From Xanthomonas sp. DAR 80977 (GTDB lineage: Bacteria; Pseudomonadota; Gammaproteobacteria; Xanthomonadales; Xanthomonadaceae), in assembly GCF_041240605.1 (NCBI RefSeq), contig NZ_CP162487.1, positions 2,921,001 to 2,985,000 of the forward strand: DNA of 64,000 nucleotides. Direction: 5' to 3'. This document shows positions 31,583-40,872 of the stretch, in pieces. A program made the position numbers and the translations under genes. The notes under the pieces were generated by a model. It made no database searches. It saw only the letters and a program-made list of their open reading frames with translations, and was not told the origin of the DNA. The number at the start of each line of letters is the position of its first letter. The first letter of the stretch is position 1.

Positions 31583-32971
31583 TCAGGGATCGAACAGCTT
31601 GCCGGGATTGAGCAGCCCGGCCGGATCGAACACGCGCTTGACCGCGCGCATCAGCGCGATCTCCTCGGCGCTGCGGGTGCTCTGCAGATACGGCTTCTTG
31701 ACCAGGCCGATGCCGTGTTCGGCGGAGATGCTGCCGCCATGCTCGGCCAGCACCTGCGCCAGCAGCTTGGTGACCTGCTCGCAGGCGGCGATGAAGTCCG
31801 CATCGGCGGTGGCGTCGGGCTTGAGCACGTTGATGTGCAGGTTGCCGTCGCCGATATGGCCGAACCAGACCACGTCGAACTGCGGGTAGGCCGCGCCGAG
31901 CAGCGCCTGGGTCTGCGCCAGGAACGCCGGCATCGCCGAGATCCGCACCGACACGTCGTTCTTGTACGGCTTGTAGCGCGCCAGCGCCTCGGTGATGCCT
32001 TCGCGCAGGCGCCACAGCTGCGCCGCCTGCGCATCGCTCTGGCTGATCACCCCGTCCAGCACCCAGCCCTGCTCCATGCACGTCTCGAACGCGGCCAGCG
32101 CCGCGGCTTCCTGCGTCTCGTCGCCGCTGGCGTACTCGGTGACCACGTAATACGGGTAGACCGTGTCGAACGGCGCCTGCGCGCCGTGCGCCAGCACATG
32201 TTCCAACGCGCGATCGGTGAAGAATTCGAACGCCTCCAGCTGCAGGCGGCCGCGGAACGCGGCGAACACCTGCATCAGCACCTCGAACGAGGGCAGCGCC
32301 AGCAGCATCACGTTGCTCGGCGGCGGCGGATCGGTCAGCCGCAGCGTGGCCTCCACGACGATGCCGAGCGTGCCTTCCGAGCCGATCAGCAACTGGCGGA
32401 AATCGTAGCCGCTGGAATTCTTGATCAGCCCGCGGTTGAGTTCGAGCAGCTCGCCGCTGCCGGTGACCACCTTGAGCCCGGCGATCCATTCGCGGGTATT
32501 GCCGTAGCGGATCACGCGGATGCCGCCGGCGTTGGTGGCGATGTTGCCGCCGATCGAACAGGAGCCGCGCGCGGCGAAATCCACCGGATACACCAGCCCG
32601 TGCTCGCGCGCCGCGTTGTGCACCGCTTCCAGCGGCATGCCGGCCTGCACGGTGAGGGTGCGGTCGACCGCGTCGAACGCCAGCGCCTTGTTCATCCGCT
32701 CCAGGCTCAGCACCAGTTCGCCGTGCGCGGCCACCGCGCCGCCGGACAGGCCGGTGCGGCCGCCGGAAGGCACCACCGCCACCGCGTGCGCGTTGGCCCA
32801 GCGCAGCACCGCCTGCACCTCGTCCACCGTCGCCGGCAGCGCGATCGCCAGCGGCGCCGGCGTCCAGCGCCGGGTCCAGTCGCGGCCGTAGTGCTCCAGG
32901 TCGGCGGGGTCGGTCTTCAGGCGCAGTCCGGGAACGGCGTGCGTAAGGGCATCCAGGCGCGGGTCGGTCAT
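31583..32971 (-). CDS. FAD-linked oxidase, probable D-2-hydroxyglutarate dehydrogenase
   Basis: 462 residues. N-terminal FAD-binding (PCMH) domain with VVPSGGRTGLSGGAVA and GCSIGGN-type CSIGGNIATNAGG; C-terminal FAD-oxidase domain with HIGDGNLHINVL and the EHGIG motif (SAEHGIGLVKKPYL). The GlcD/DLD family covers D-lactate and D-2-hydroxyglutarate dehydrogenases. Divergent neighbour serA makes D-2-hydroxyglutarate as a side product, and in Pseudomonas a dehydrogenase of this type recycles it, so that substrate is inferred. No signal peptide. Confidence 0.87.
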   Translation of the reverse strand: MTDPRLDALTHAVPGLRLKTDPADLEHYGRDWTRRWTPAPLAIALPATVDEVQAVLRWANAHAVAVVPSGGRTGLSGGAVAAHGELVLSLERMNKALAFDAVDRTLTVQAGMPLEAVHNAAREHGLVYPVDFAARGSCSIGGNIATNAGGIRVIRYGNTREWIAGLKVVTGSGELLELNRGLIKNSSGYDFRQLLIGSEGTLGIVVEATLRLTDPPPPSNVMLLALPSFEVLMQVFAAFRGRLQLEAFEFFTDRALEHVLAHGAQAPFDTVYPYYVVTEYASGDETQEAAALAAFETCMEQGWVLDGVISQSDAQAAQLWRLREGITEALARYKPYKNDVSVRISAMPAFLAQTQALLGAAYPQFDVVWFGHIGDGNLHINVLKPDATADADFIAACEQVTKLLAQVLAEHGGSISAEHGIGLVKKPYLQSTRSAEEIALMRAVKRVFDPAGLLNPGKLFDP

Positions 32972-33040
32972 CGGCTCAGAGGTCGGGGCGAAGGCAAGCG
33001 TTCAAGCCTGCCAGCGTTGTGCGGCGGCGTCCAGTTGGGC

Positions 33041-33148
33041 GGGACTCGGGACTGGGGACTCGCAGGGAGCCTGGGTCTGACGTTGCCCCCTCGCTTCATG
33101 CTGATGCTCCTGCTCTTCCGAGTCCCCAGTCCCGAGTCCCCAGTCCCG
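33041..33148. repeat. Inverted pair of GGGACTCG repeats in the dehydrogenase-serA spacer
   Basis: Arm 33041-33062 (GGGACTCGGGACTGGGGACT and on) and inverse arm 33119-33148 (CGAGTCCCCAGTCCCGAGTC and on) flank 56 bases. The whole 32972-33273 spacer separates two divergent genes and must hold both promoters; no consensus boxes stand out. Confidence 0.82.
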
Positions 33149-33273
33149 AACAGATGCAACTGAAACCTTTGCCAGCATCGCGTTCGCGCCGCCCCGGCGT
33201 CCTATTGCGGCGCACCAAAGCGCGGACGCATCTGGCATAGTGACCGACCCTTTCGCCTCGCCGTGTCGCCGCA

Positions 33274-34515
33274 ATGTCGCCCAAGAGAACCTCGTTTCCG
33301 AAGCAGGATATCCGCGTGCTGTTGCTCGAAGGCATCAGCCAGACCGCCATCGACGTGTTCCGCGCCGCCGGCTACTCGCAGATCGAACTGCACGCCAAGT
33401 CGCTGCCGGAACAGGAACTGAAGGCGCGCATCGCCGAGGCGCACATCGTCGGCATCCGCTCGCGCACCCAGCTCAGCGCCGAGGTGCTGGCGCAGGCCAA
33501 GCGCCTGATCGCGGTCGGTTGCTTCTGCATCGGCACCAACCAGGTGGACCTGGACGCGGCCGAGCTGGCCGGCATCCCGGTGTTCAACGCGCCCTATTCC
33601 AACACCCGCAGCGTCGCCGAGCTGGTCATCGCCGAGGCGATCCTGCTGCTGCGCGGCATTCCGCAGAAGAACGCCGAATGCCACCGCGGCGGCTGGTCGA
33701 AGTCGGCCGCCGGCAGCCACGAGACCCGCGGCAAGGTGCTGGGTATCGTCGGCTACGGGCATATCGGCACCCAGGTCGGCGTGCTGGCCGAATCGCTGGG
33801 CATGCAGGTGATCTTCCACGACATCGAGGCCAAGCTGTCGCTGGGCAACGCGCGCGCGGCGACCGACCTGGACGAGCTGTTGGCGCGTTCGGACGTGGTG
33901 ACCCTGCACGTGCCGGAAACCGCCGCGACCAAGGACATGATCGGCGCGGCGCAGATCGCGCAGATGAAGCCCGGCGCGCACCTGATCAACGCCTCGCGCG
34001 GCACCGTGATCGACATCGCCGCGCTGGACGCGGCGCTGCGCTCCGGCCACATCGGCGGCGCGGCGGTGGACGTGTTCCCGGTCGAGCCCAAGGGCAACGG
34101 CGACCTGTTCGAATCGCCGCTGGCCGCGCACGACAACGTGATCCTGACCCCGCACGTGGGCGGCAGCACGCTGGAAGCGCAGGACAACATCGGCGTGGAG
34201 GTGGCGGCCAAGCTGGTGCGCTACAGCGACAACGGCAGCACCCTGTCGGCGGTGAACTTCCCCGAGGTCACCCTGCCCGAGCACGCCGAGAGCCTGCGCC
34301 TGCTGCACATCCACCGCAACGTGCCAGGCGTGCTGTCGCAGATCAACGAACTGTTCTCGCGCCACAACGTCAACATCGACGGCCAGTTCCTGCGCACCGA
34401 CCCCAAGGTCGGCTACGTGGTGATCGACGTCGCCGCCAGCGAGGAACTGGCGGGGGTGCTGAAGGACGAGCTGGGGCAGATCGCCGGCACGCTGCGCACG
34501 CGGATTCTCTACTGA
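33274..34515 (+). CDS. serA: D-3-phosphoglycerate dehydrogenase
   Basis: 413 residues. NAD-binding domain with GKVLGIVGYGHIGTQ; catalytic residues in INASRGTVIDIAAL (Arg) and TPHVGGSTLEAQ (His); C-terminal ACT domain (about 340-413, SLRLLHIHRNVPGVL) for serine feedback. It starts serine synthesis from 3-phosphoglycerate, and can also reduce 2-oxoglutarate to D-2-hydroxyglutarate. Length matches E. coli SerA (410). Confidence 0.95.
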   Translation: MSPKRTSFPKQDIRVLLLEGISQTAIDVFRAAGYSQIELHAKSLPEQELKARIAEAHIVGIRSRTQLSAEVLAQAKRLIAVGCFCIGTNQVDLDAAELAGIPVFNAPYSNTRSVAELVIAEAILLLRGIPQKNAECHRGGWSKSAAGSHETRGKVLGIVGYGHIGTQVGVLAESLGMQVIFHDIEAKLSLGNARAATDLDELLARSDVVTLHVPETAATKDMIGAAQIAQMKPGAHLINASRGTVIDIAALDAALRSGHIGGAAVDVFPVEPKGNGDLFESPLAAHDNVILTPHVGGSTLEAQDNIGVEVAAKLVRYSDNGSTLSAVNFPEVTLPEHAESLRLLHIHRNVPGVLSQINELFSRHNVNIDGQFLRTDPKVGYVVIDVAASEELAGVLKDELGQIAGTLRTRILY

Positions 34516-34516
34516 C

Positions 34517-34679
34517 GGGGATTGGGGAGTCGTGATTGGGGATTCGTAAGAGCGGCGGCGCTGGCGAGTCATTCATGCGGCTGCAATCTGGCTTGGGTCG
34601 ATTGCAGTGGCGCAAAAAACGCGGATCACGCGACCTACGACGCTCTTGCGAATCCCCAATCCCGAATCCCGAATCCCGG
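34517..34679. repeat. Inverted pair of GGGATTGG/CCCAATCC repeats after serA
   Basis: Arm 34517-34546 and inverse arm 34649-34679 flank about 100 bases between the convergent serA and the 91-residue gene. The arrangement suits a bidirectional transcription end. Confidence 0.82.
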
Positions 34680-34683
34680 CCCC

Positions 34684-34959
34684 TTAGGGCTGCAACTCGC
34701 CGCGCAGCCCTTCGCTCAACAGATAGTCGTCGGCCTTCAGGTACCAGCGCTCCGGGCCGGTGGTGACCGCCTCCATGTACAGGCCGTCGCCGTCCTCGCG
34801 CGGCGGGCGCTGCAGGCTGACGATCGCCACGCCATGCGGCGGCCCGCTCAAGGCCAGCAGCGCACGTTGCACGGTGCGCGCCAGGTCGGCCGAGTCCATC
34901 CGCTCGTCGAGCGGGCGGAACGCCAGGCGGTAGGTGAACGAAGCGGCGGCGCGGGACAT
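34684..34959 (-). CDS. Small hypothetical protein
   Basis: 91 residues from ATG 34959, starting SRAAASFTYRLAFRPLDERM and ending RWYLKADDYLLSEGLRGELQ. No known domain recognised; looks like a small alpha/beta cytosolic protein. It lies 119 bases downstream of the NUDIX gene on the same strand. Longer upstream reading in this frame has no family signal and overlaps the NUDIX gene. Confidence 0.6.
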   Translation of the reverse strand: MSRAAASFTYRLAFRPLDERMDSADLARTVQRALLALSGPPHGVAIVSLQRPPREDGDGLYMEAVTTGPERWYLKADDYLLSEGLRGELQP

Positions 34960-35078
34960 GGGCAGGGACAGGCAACGGGCGCCCAAGGGTACCCAATCCC
35001 GCCATGCCCGCCCAGCGGCCGCGCATGCCCGGCGCCCGGACCGGCCGGTCAGGCAGCGCCCGTCGCCGGGGGCCTCCC

Positions 35079-35630
35079 TCAGCTGCCGCCGTGCGCCAGC
35101 CACTTGCCGGCCATCCGCCGCAGCGATGGATCCAGGTCGGGCTCGGCCAGCAGCTCGGCGATCGGGCGCCAGGCCAGGGCCAGCGACTCGGCGCTGACCG
35201 CGAACGCCTCGTCGGCGCCGGCGCGCACCACGTAGCGCGCGTCGAAGTGCCAGTGGCCCGGCACGTCCTGGCGCTCGGGGATCCAGTGCCGGTCCAGGTC
35301 GAACAGGACGCCATCGTGCAGCGCCAGTCCGGGCAGCCCCGACTCCTCCTCGGCTTCCTTCAGCGCCACCAGCGCCAGGTCGCGGTCGCCGTCGGCGTGC
35401 CCGCCCAACTGCAGCCAGCGCTGCAGCTTGCGGTGGTGGGTCAGCAGGGTGCGCGCGCCGTCGGCGCTGACCAGCCAGGCCGAGCCGGTGAAATGGCCGT
35501 CCAGCCGCGCGCGCACGAACGGGTCCTGCGCGTCGTCCAGCAAGGCCAGGAATTGCGCGGCAACCTCGGCCTCCTGCGGCCAACGGACGGCATAGGCCTG
35601 CAACTGGCGGCGCAGGGAGAGGTCCGGCAT
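35079..35630 (-). CDS. NUDIX hydrolase
   Basis: 183 residues from ATG 35630. The Nudix box is present as GGHADGDRDLALVALKEAEE then ESGL, with the acidic metal-binding residues EAEEES; this variant has a spaced GGHADGD start as in ADP-ribose-like Nudix enzymes of gammaproteobacteria. It removes a nucleoside diphosphate derivative; the substrate is unknown. An upstream in-frame ATG at 35711 exists but the extra 27 residues are Arg/Gly-rich and lack family character. Confidence 0.9.
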   Translation of the reverse strand: MPDLSLRRQLQAYAVRWPQEAEVAAQFLALLDDAQDPFVRARLDGHFTGSAWLVSADGARTLLTHHRKLQRWLQLGGHADGDRDLALVALKEAEEESGLPGLALHDGVLFDLDRHWIPERQDVPGHWHFDARYVVRAGADEAFAVSAESLALAWRPIAELLAEPDLDPSLRRMAGKWLAHGGS

Positions 35631-35799
35631 GGGGGGTTCTCGCGATCGGGGGCGGCCATTATCGCCGCCGCCGGTGCGGCGCGGCTTGTGGCGGCCGTCC
35701 GGCTTTGGCATGGTACGACGCTTGCGTGGCCCGCTTGGGCCTAGCGCACCATCGTTACCGGGGCACTACGGCCCCGATCGCCACCGGGGAATGCACCGC

Positions 35800-37269
35800 A
35801 TGCTGAAGTCTCTGTTGAGGGTCAAGCCGATCGAGCCTGCCGGCCACGTCGATGCCGGCGAACCGTTCGAAGGCAGCCTGGAAGGCGAAGCCACGCTGAA
35901 ACGGACCCTCACCGCCAAGCACCTGATCATGCTCGGCATCGGTGCGGTGATCGGTGCGGGCATCTTCGTGCTGACCGGCCAGGCCGCGGCCAACCATGCC
36001 GGCCCGGCGGTGATGCTGTCGTTCGTGTTCGCCGGCATCGCCTGCGCCTTCGCCGGCCTGTGCTACGCCGAGTTCGCGGCGATGATGCCGGTCTCCGGCA
36101 GCGCCTATTCCTACTCCTACACCACCCTGGGCGAAGGCGTGGCCTGGTTCATCGGCTGGTGCCTGGTGCTGGAATACCTGTTCGCCGGCTCCAGCGTCGC
36201 GGTCGGCTGGTCGGCCTACCTGATCAGCTTCCTCACCGGCACCCTGGGGCTGCCGTTCCCGGCGGAACTGGCCGGCGCGCCACTGGCCTGGAACGGCCAC
36301 GCCTTCGTCGCCTCCGGCGGCATCGTCAACCTGCCGGCGGTGCTGATCGTGGTCGCGGTCAGCGCGCTGTGCTACGTCGGCGTCACCCAGTCGGCGTTCG
36401 CCAACGCCATCGTGGTGGCGATCAAGGTCCTGGTGATCTGCCTGTTCGTCGGCTTCGGCGTGTCCCATGTCGACCCGGCCAACTGGCACCCGTTCATTCC
36501 CGAGAACACCGGGCCGGGCCAGTTCGGCTGGAGCGGCGTGTTCCGCGCCGCCTCGATCGTGTTCTTCTCCTACATCGGCTTCGACGCGGTCTCCACCTCG
36601 GCCGGCGAGACCAAGGACCCGCAGCGCAACATGCCGATCGGCATCCTGGTGTCGCTGGCGGTGTGCACGGTCATCTACATCATCGTCTGCGCGGTGCTGA
36701 CCGGCCTGCTGCCCTACACCCAGCTCGGCACCGCCAAGCCGGTCGCCACCGCGCTGGAGCACTACCCCAGCCTGGCCTGGCTGAAGACCGCGGTGGAGAT
36801 CGGCGCCATCGCCGGCCTGTCCTCGGTGGTGCTGGTGATGCTGATGGCGCAGCCGCGCATCTTCTACACCATGTCCCGCGACGGCCTGCTGCCGAAGCTG
36901 TTCGGCAAGGTGCACCGCAAGTTCCACACACCCTACGTCGGCACCATCTTCGTCGGCGTGGTCGCCGCGCTGCTGGCCGGGCTGATCCCGCTGGACGTGC
37001 TCGGCGAACTGGTGTCGATGGGCACCCTGCTCGCCTTCGCCACCGTCTGCGTCGGGGTGCTGGTGCTGCGCTTCACCAAGCCGGACCTGCCGCGCCCGTT
37101 CCGGGTGCCGTTCGCGATGCTGATCTGCCCGCTCGGCGCGCTGGCCTGCCTGTTCCTGTTCCTGCAGGCGTTCCAGGAACACTGGAAGGTGTTCGTCGGC
37201 TGGACCGTGATCGGCCTGTTCATCTATTTCGGCTACGGCATCCGCCACAGCCGCCTGGCCAAGGCCTGA
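35800..37269 (+). CDS. APC-family amino acid permease 1
   Basis: 489 residues, about 12 membrane helices. APC signature GIGAVIGAGIFVLTGQAA in helix 1; FFSYIGFDAVSTSAGE in helix 6. The family moves cationic or branched amino acids (YfnA/CAT type). The ATG at 35800 follows GGGGA by 9 bases; an ATG at 35791 is too close to it. A second, closely related permease follows after a terminator, so this is a tandem duplication. Confidence 0.92.
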   Translation: MLKSLLRVKPIEPAGHVDAGEPFEGSLEGEATLKRTLTAKHLIMLGIGAVIGAGIFVLTGQAAANHAGPAVMLSFVFAGIACAFAGLCYAEFAAMMPVSGSAYSYSYTTLGEGVAWFIGWCLVLEYLFAGSSVAVGWSAYLISFLTGTLGLPFPAELAGAPLAWNGHAFVASGGIVNLPAVLIVVAVSALCYVGVTQSAFANAIVVAIKVLVICLFVGFGVSHVDPANWHPFIPENTGPGQFGWSGVFRAASIVFFSYIGFDAVSTSAGETKDPQRNMPIGILVSLAVCTVIYIIVCAVLTGLLPYTQLGTAKPVATALEHYPSLAWLKTAVEIGAIAGLSSVVLVMLMAQPRIFYTMSRDGLLPKLFGKVHRKFHTPYVGTIFVGVVAALLAGLIPLDVLGELVSMGTLLAFATVCVGVLVLRFTKPDLPRPFRVPFAMLICPLGALACLFLFLQAFQEHWKVFVGWTVIGLFIYFGYGIRHSRLAKA

Positions 37270-37275
37270 TCCTTC

Positions 37276-37307
37276 CGCGAAGACCGGCGCCCGCGCCGGT
37301 CTTCGCG
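37276..37307 (+). terminator. Rho-independent-type hairpin between the two permease genes
   Basis: Perfect 15-bp stem (CGCGAAGACCGGCGC with its complement) and CC loop, followed by TTCGTCC. It lies 6 bases after the first permease stop and would limit read-through to the second permease. Confidence 0.85.
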
Positions 37308-37353
37308 TTCGTCCCTTCGTCCATCGCGCGCAGCGCCAGGCTGGAACCGCTCC

Positions 37354-38790
37354 ATGTTCAAACAACTCTGGGCCACCAAACACCCCCATGCCAGCCACGA
37401 GGACGCCGGCGGCCTGGGCCTGCAGCGCGCACTCGGCCCCTGGGGCCTGACCGCGCTGGGCATCGGCGCGGTGATCGGCGGCGGCATCTTCGTCATCACC
37501 GGCCAAGCCGCGGCCAACCATGCCGGCCCGGCGATCATGCTGTCGTTCGTGCTGGCCGCGCTGTGCTGCGCGTTCTGCGCGCTGGCCTACGCCGAGTTCG
37601 CGGCGATGGTGCCGGTGTCCGGCAGCGCCTACACCTACACCTACGCCACCTTCGGCGAACTGGCGGCCTGGTTCATCGGCTGGATGCTGGTGCTGGAATA
37701 CGGCGTATCGGCCTCGGCGGTGGCGGTGAGCTGGACCGGCTATTTCCTGAGCCTGCTCGACCATTTCGGCATCCACCTGCCCGCGGCGCTGGTCAACGCG
37801 CCGCTGGACGGCAAGCTGCAGCGCACCGGCGCGATCGCCAACCTGCCCGCCGCCGGCATCGTGCTGCTGCTGACCTGGCTGTGCTACGTCGGCATCCGCA
37901 AGTCCTCGGCGATGAACATGGCGATGGTGGTGCTGAAGACCGGGCTGATCCTGCTGGTGATCGCCGCCGGCTGGAAGTACGTGGACAGCGCCAACTGGCA
38001 CCCGTTCATCCCGGCCAACGAAGGCCCGGGCAAGTACGGCATGGAGGGCGTGCTGCGCGGCGCGGCGATGGTGTTCTTCGCCTACATCGGCTTCGAGGCG
38101 GTGTCGGTGGCGGCGCAGGAATCGCACCGGCCGCAGCGCGACCTGCCGATCGGCATGATCCTGTCGCTGGTGATCTGCACCGTGCTGTACATCGCCATGG
38201 CCGCGGTGATGACCGGGCTGGTGCCCTACACCCAGCTAGGCACCGACGAGCCGGTGGTGACCGCGGTGGGCGCGCATCCGCAGCTGGCCTGGCTGCGGGT
38301 GGTGGTGGAGGTCGGCGCGCTGATCGGCCTGTCCTCGGTGGTGCTGGTGATGATCATCGGCCAGCCGCGGATCTTCATGATCATCGCCCGCGACGGGCTG
38401 CTGCCGCCGGTGTTCACCAAGATCCATCCCAAGTACCGCACCCCGCACGTCAACACGGTGATCACCGGCATCGGCATCGCGCTGCTGGCGGCGGTGTTCC
38501 CGCTGGACGTGCTCGGCGAGCTGACCTCGATGGGCACGCTGATCGCCTTCGCCGCGGTCTGCGCCGGGGTGCTGATCCTGCGCCGCACCCAGCCGGACCT
38601 GCCGCGCCCGTTCCGCATCCCGTTCGCCTGGCCGATCTGCATCGCCGGCGTGCTCAGCTGCCTGGCGCTGCTGTCGGCGATGACCGCGCACAACTGGCTG
38701 CTGATGGGCGGCTGGACCGTGCTCGGCCTGCTCATCTATTTCGGCTACGGCTTCCGCCACAGCCGTCTGCGTGCCACACAGGCTCGCTAG
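37354..38790 (+). CDS. APC-family amino acid permease 2
   Basis: 478 residues, about 12 membrane helices, clearly paralogous to permease 1: GIGAVIGGGIFVITGQAA, FFAYIGFEAVSVAAQES, and matching helix order. The differences lie mainly in loops and helix 4-5, so the two may differ in substrate. A terminator lies 47 bases upstream, which suggests its own promoter. The mtnB start is 10 bases after its stop. Confidence 0.92.
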   Translation: MFKQLWATKHPHASHEDAGGLGLQRALGPWGLTALGIGAVIGGGIFVITGQAAANHAGPAIMLSFVLAALCCAFCALAYAEFAAMVPVSGSAYTYTYATFGELAAWFIGWMLVLEYGVSASAVAVSWTGYFLSLLDHFGIHLPAALVNAPLDGKLQRTGAIANLPAAGIVLLLTWLCYVGIRKSSAMNMAMVVLKTGLILLVIAAGWKYVDSANWHPFIPANEGPGKYGMEGVLRGAAMVFFAYIGFEAVSVAAQESHRPQRDLPIGMILSLVICTVLYIAMAAVMTGLVPYTQLGTDEPVVTAVGAHPQLAWLRVVVEVGALIGLSSVVLVMIIGQPRIFMIIARDGLLPPVFTKIHPKYRTPHVNTVITGIGIALLAAVFPLDVLGELTSMGTLIAFAAVCAGVLILRRTQPDLPRPFRIPFAWPICIAGVLSCLALLSAMTAHNWLLMGGWTVLGLLIYFGYGFRHSRLRATQAR

Positions 38791-38799
38791 AATAGGGGC

Positions 38800-39444
38800 A
38801 TGAACGCACAGCCCTACGATACCGAACGCCTGCGCACGCTGGCCCAGCTGCTGATCGGCAACATCCGCGAACTGTCGGCGGCCGGCTGGACCCCGGCCAC
38901 CAGCAGCAACTTTTCGCACCGGCTCGACGCCGCGCATGCCGCGATCACCGTGTCCGGCCGCGACAAGGGCCGGCTGGTCGAGGCCGACATCATGGTGGTG
39001 GACTTCGACGGCAAGGCGGTCGGCAGCGATCACCGGCCCTCGGCCGAGACCCTGCTGCACACCCAGCTGTATCGCCGCTTCCCGGAGATCGGCTGCGTGC
39101 TGCACACGCACTCGCCGGTGCAGACCATCGCCTCGCGGCTGTACGCGCCCGCCGGCCACGTGCGCCTGGAAGGCTACGAGCTACTGAAGGCGCTGCACGG
39201 CAACCAGACCCACGAGACCGCGGTGGACCTGCCGGTGTTCGCCAACACCCAGGACATGACCGTGCTGGCCGCGCAGGTGGACGCGCTGCTGGACCGCACC
39301 GCGCTGTGGGGCTACCTGATCGACGGCCACGGCCTGTACGCCTGGGGCCGCGACATGGCCGAGGCGCGCCGCCACCTGGAAGCGATCGAGTTCCTGCTGC
39401 ATTGCGAGCTGGAACTGCGCAAGCTGCGCGCAGTGTCGGGCTGA
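38800..39444 (+). CDS. mtnB: Methylthioribulose-1-phosphate dehydratase MtnB
   Basis: 214 residues, class II aldolase fold. Zn-binding His residues in LHTHSPVQT and [10 protein letters not shown]; substrate site [12 protein letters not shown]. Dehydrates methylthioribulose-1-phosphate in the methionine salvage pathway, with mtnD and mtnC following. A -10-like TAGAAT (38788-38793) ends seven bases before the ATG, so transcription would begin at or near the start codon (possible leaderless mRNA). Confidence 0.93.
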   Translation: MNAQPYDTERLRTLAQLLIGNIRELSAAGWTPATSSNFSHRLDAAHAAITVSGRDKGRLVEADIMVVDFDGKAVGSDHRPSAETLLHTQLYRRFPEIGCVLHTHSPVQTIASRLYAPAGHVRLEGYELLKALHGNQTHETAVDLPVFANTQDMTVLAAQVDALLDRTALWGYLIDGHGLYAWGRDMAEARRHLEAIEFLLHCELELRKLRAVSG

Positions 39445-39547
39445 TCCCCGGCACGGCGCCCGCGCGACAGCGTTCCAGCGCCGCAACGGCGGCTTCCCCG
39501 CCAGCTGCTACCCTTTTCCTCCCACCACGACGCCCTCGCCCGCCGCC

Positions 39548-40114
39548 ATGAGCCGACTCCGCATCTTCGCCGAAACCACTCCCGACGCGCCGCTGTTCGA
39601 CAGCCGCGATGGCGACGCGATCGCCGCCGAGCTGCGCAAGATCGGCGTCACCTTCGAGCGCTGGCAGGCCGACCAGCCGATCGAGGCCGGCGCCACCCCG
39701 GAGGCGGTGATGGCCGCCTACAGGACCGACATCGACCGGTTGGTGGCCGAGCACGGCTTCAAGACCGTGGACGTGGTCAGCATCGCCCCGGACCACCCGC
39801 AGCGCGAGGAGATGCGCAAGAAGTTCCTCGAGGAGCATTTCCACAAGGAGGACGAAGTGCGTTTCTTCGTCGCCGGCTCGGGACTGTTCACCCTGCACGT
39901 GGACGGCAAGGTCTACGAGATCGAATGCGTGCAGAACGACCTGATCGCGGTGCCCGACGGCACCCACCACTGGTTCGACATGGGCCCGGAACCGCGCTTC
40001 GTCGCGATCCGCTTCTTCACCGAGCCGGACGGCTGGGTCGGCCATTTCACCGGCACCGACATCGCCCAGCGCTTCCCGCGCTACGAAGCGGCGCTGCGCG
40101 GCGAGGCGAACTGA
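39548..40114 (+). CDS. mtnD: Acireductone dioxygenase MtnD
   Basis: 188 residues, cupin fold with the acireductone dioxygenase metal motif [18 protein letters not shown] (His, His, Glu) and [10 protein letters not shown] (His). With Fe(II) it forms the keto acid precursor of methionine. Located between mtnB and mtnC; 3 bases separate it from mtnC. Confidence 0.95.
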   Translation: MSRLRIFAETTPDAPLFDSRDGDAIAAELRKIGVTFERWQADQPIEAGATPEAVMAAYRTDIDRLVAEHGFKTVDVVSIAPDHPQREEMRKKFLEEHFHKEDEVRFFVAGSGLFTLHVDGKVYEIECVQNDLIAVPDGTHHWFDMGPEPRFVAIRFFTEPDGWVGHFTGTDIAQRFPRYEAALRGEAN

Positions 40115-40117
40115 GCG

Positions 40118-40816
40118 ATGAGCGCCCCCCGCGTGATCCTGACCGACATCGAAGGCACCACCAGCAGCATCTCCTTCGTCAAGGACGTGCTGTTCCCGTA
40201 CGCGCGCCGCGCCCTGCCCGAGTTCGTGCGCGCGCACGGCCAGCAGCCGCAGGTGCGGCAATGGCTGGACGCGGTGGCGGCCGAATCCGGCGGCATCTGC
40301 AGCGACGCGGTGATCGTGGAGACGCTGCAGGGCTGGATCGACCAGGACCGCAAGCACACCGCGCTGAAGGCGCTGCAGGGCATGGTCTGGGAGGCCGGCT
40401 ACCGCGACGCCGACTTCGCCGCGCACATCTACCCCGACGCCGCGCCGGCGCTGCGCCGCTGGCACGCCGACGGCCACCCGCTGTACGTGTACTCGTCCGG
40501 CTCGGTGCCGGCGCAGAAACTGTTCTTCGGCCATAGCGACGCCGGCGACCTGAGCGGGCTGTTCTCCGGCTGGTTCGACACCGAAGTCGGCGCCAAGCGC
40601 GAGGCGGCCAGCTATGCGCGCATCGCCGAGGCCACCGGCACTGCGCCCGCGCAGATCGTGTTCCTGTCCGACGTGGTCGCCGAACTCGATGCCGCGCGCG
40701 ACGCCGGGCTGGACACGGTGCTGGTCGATCGCCGCGAGGACTATCCCGAACCGCGCCTTGGCGATGCCTGCAACGGCCACCGGCGCGTGGAGAGCTTCGC
40801 CGACCTGGCGCTGTGA
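40118..40816 (+). CDS. mtnC: Enolase-phosphatase MtnC
   Basis: 232 residues, HAD superfamily with motif [17 protein letters not shown] (Asp...Glu, the MtnC variant), motif II VYSSGS, and motif [19 protein letters not shown]. Makes the acireductone from the diketo precursor. Overlaps (GTGA) a possible GTG start of the following peptidase gene. mtnA and mtnK are not in the window. Confidence 0.95.
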   Translation: MSAPRVILTDIEGTTSSISFVKDVLFPYARRALPEFVRAHGQQPQVRQWLDAVAAESGGICSDAVIVETLQGWIDQDRKHTALKALQGMVWEAGYRDADFAAHIYPDAAPALRRWHADGHPLYVYSSGSVPAQKLFFGHSDAGDLSGLFSGWFDTEVGAKREAASYARIAEATGTAPAQIVFLSDVVAELDAARDAGLDTVLVDRREDYPEPRLGDACNGHRRVESFADLAL

Positions 40817-40872
40817 GCGCCGCGGCCGCCGCCGTGCGTCGCCGCGTTCTTCCTGTGCCGCCCACGCCGCCC

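Noticed and set aside
35755..38127. Long minus-strand frame of 790 codons opposite the permease genes
   Set aside because: His/Gln/Asp-rich antisense artefact without motifs; the plus strand has two clear APC permeases.
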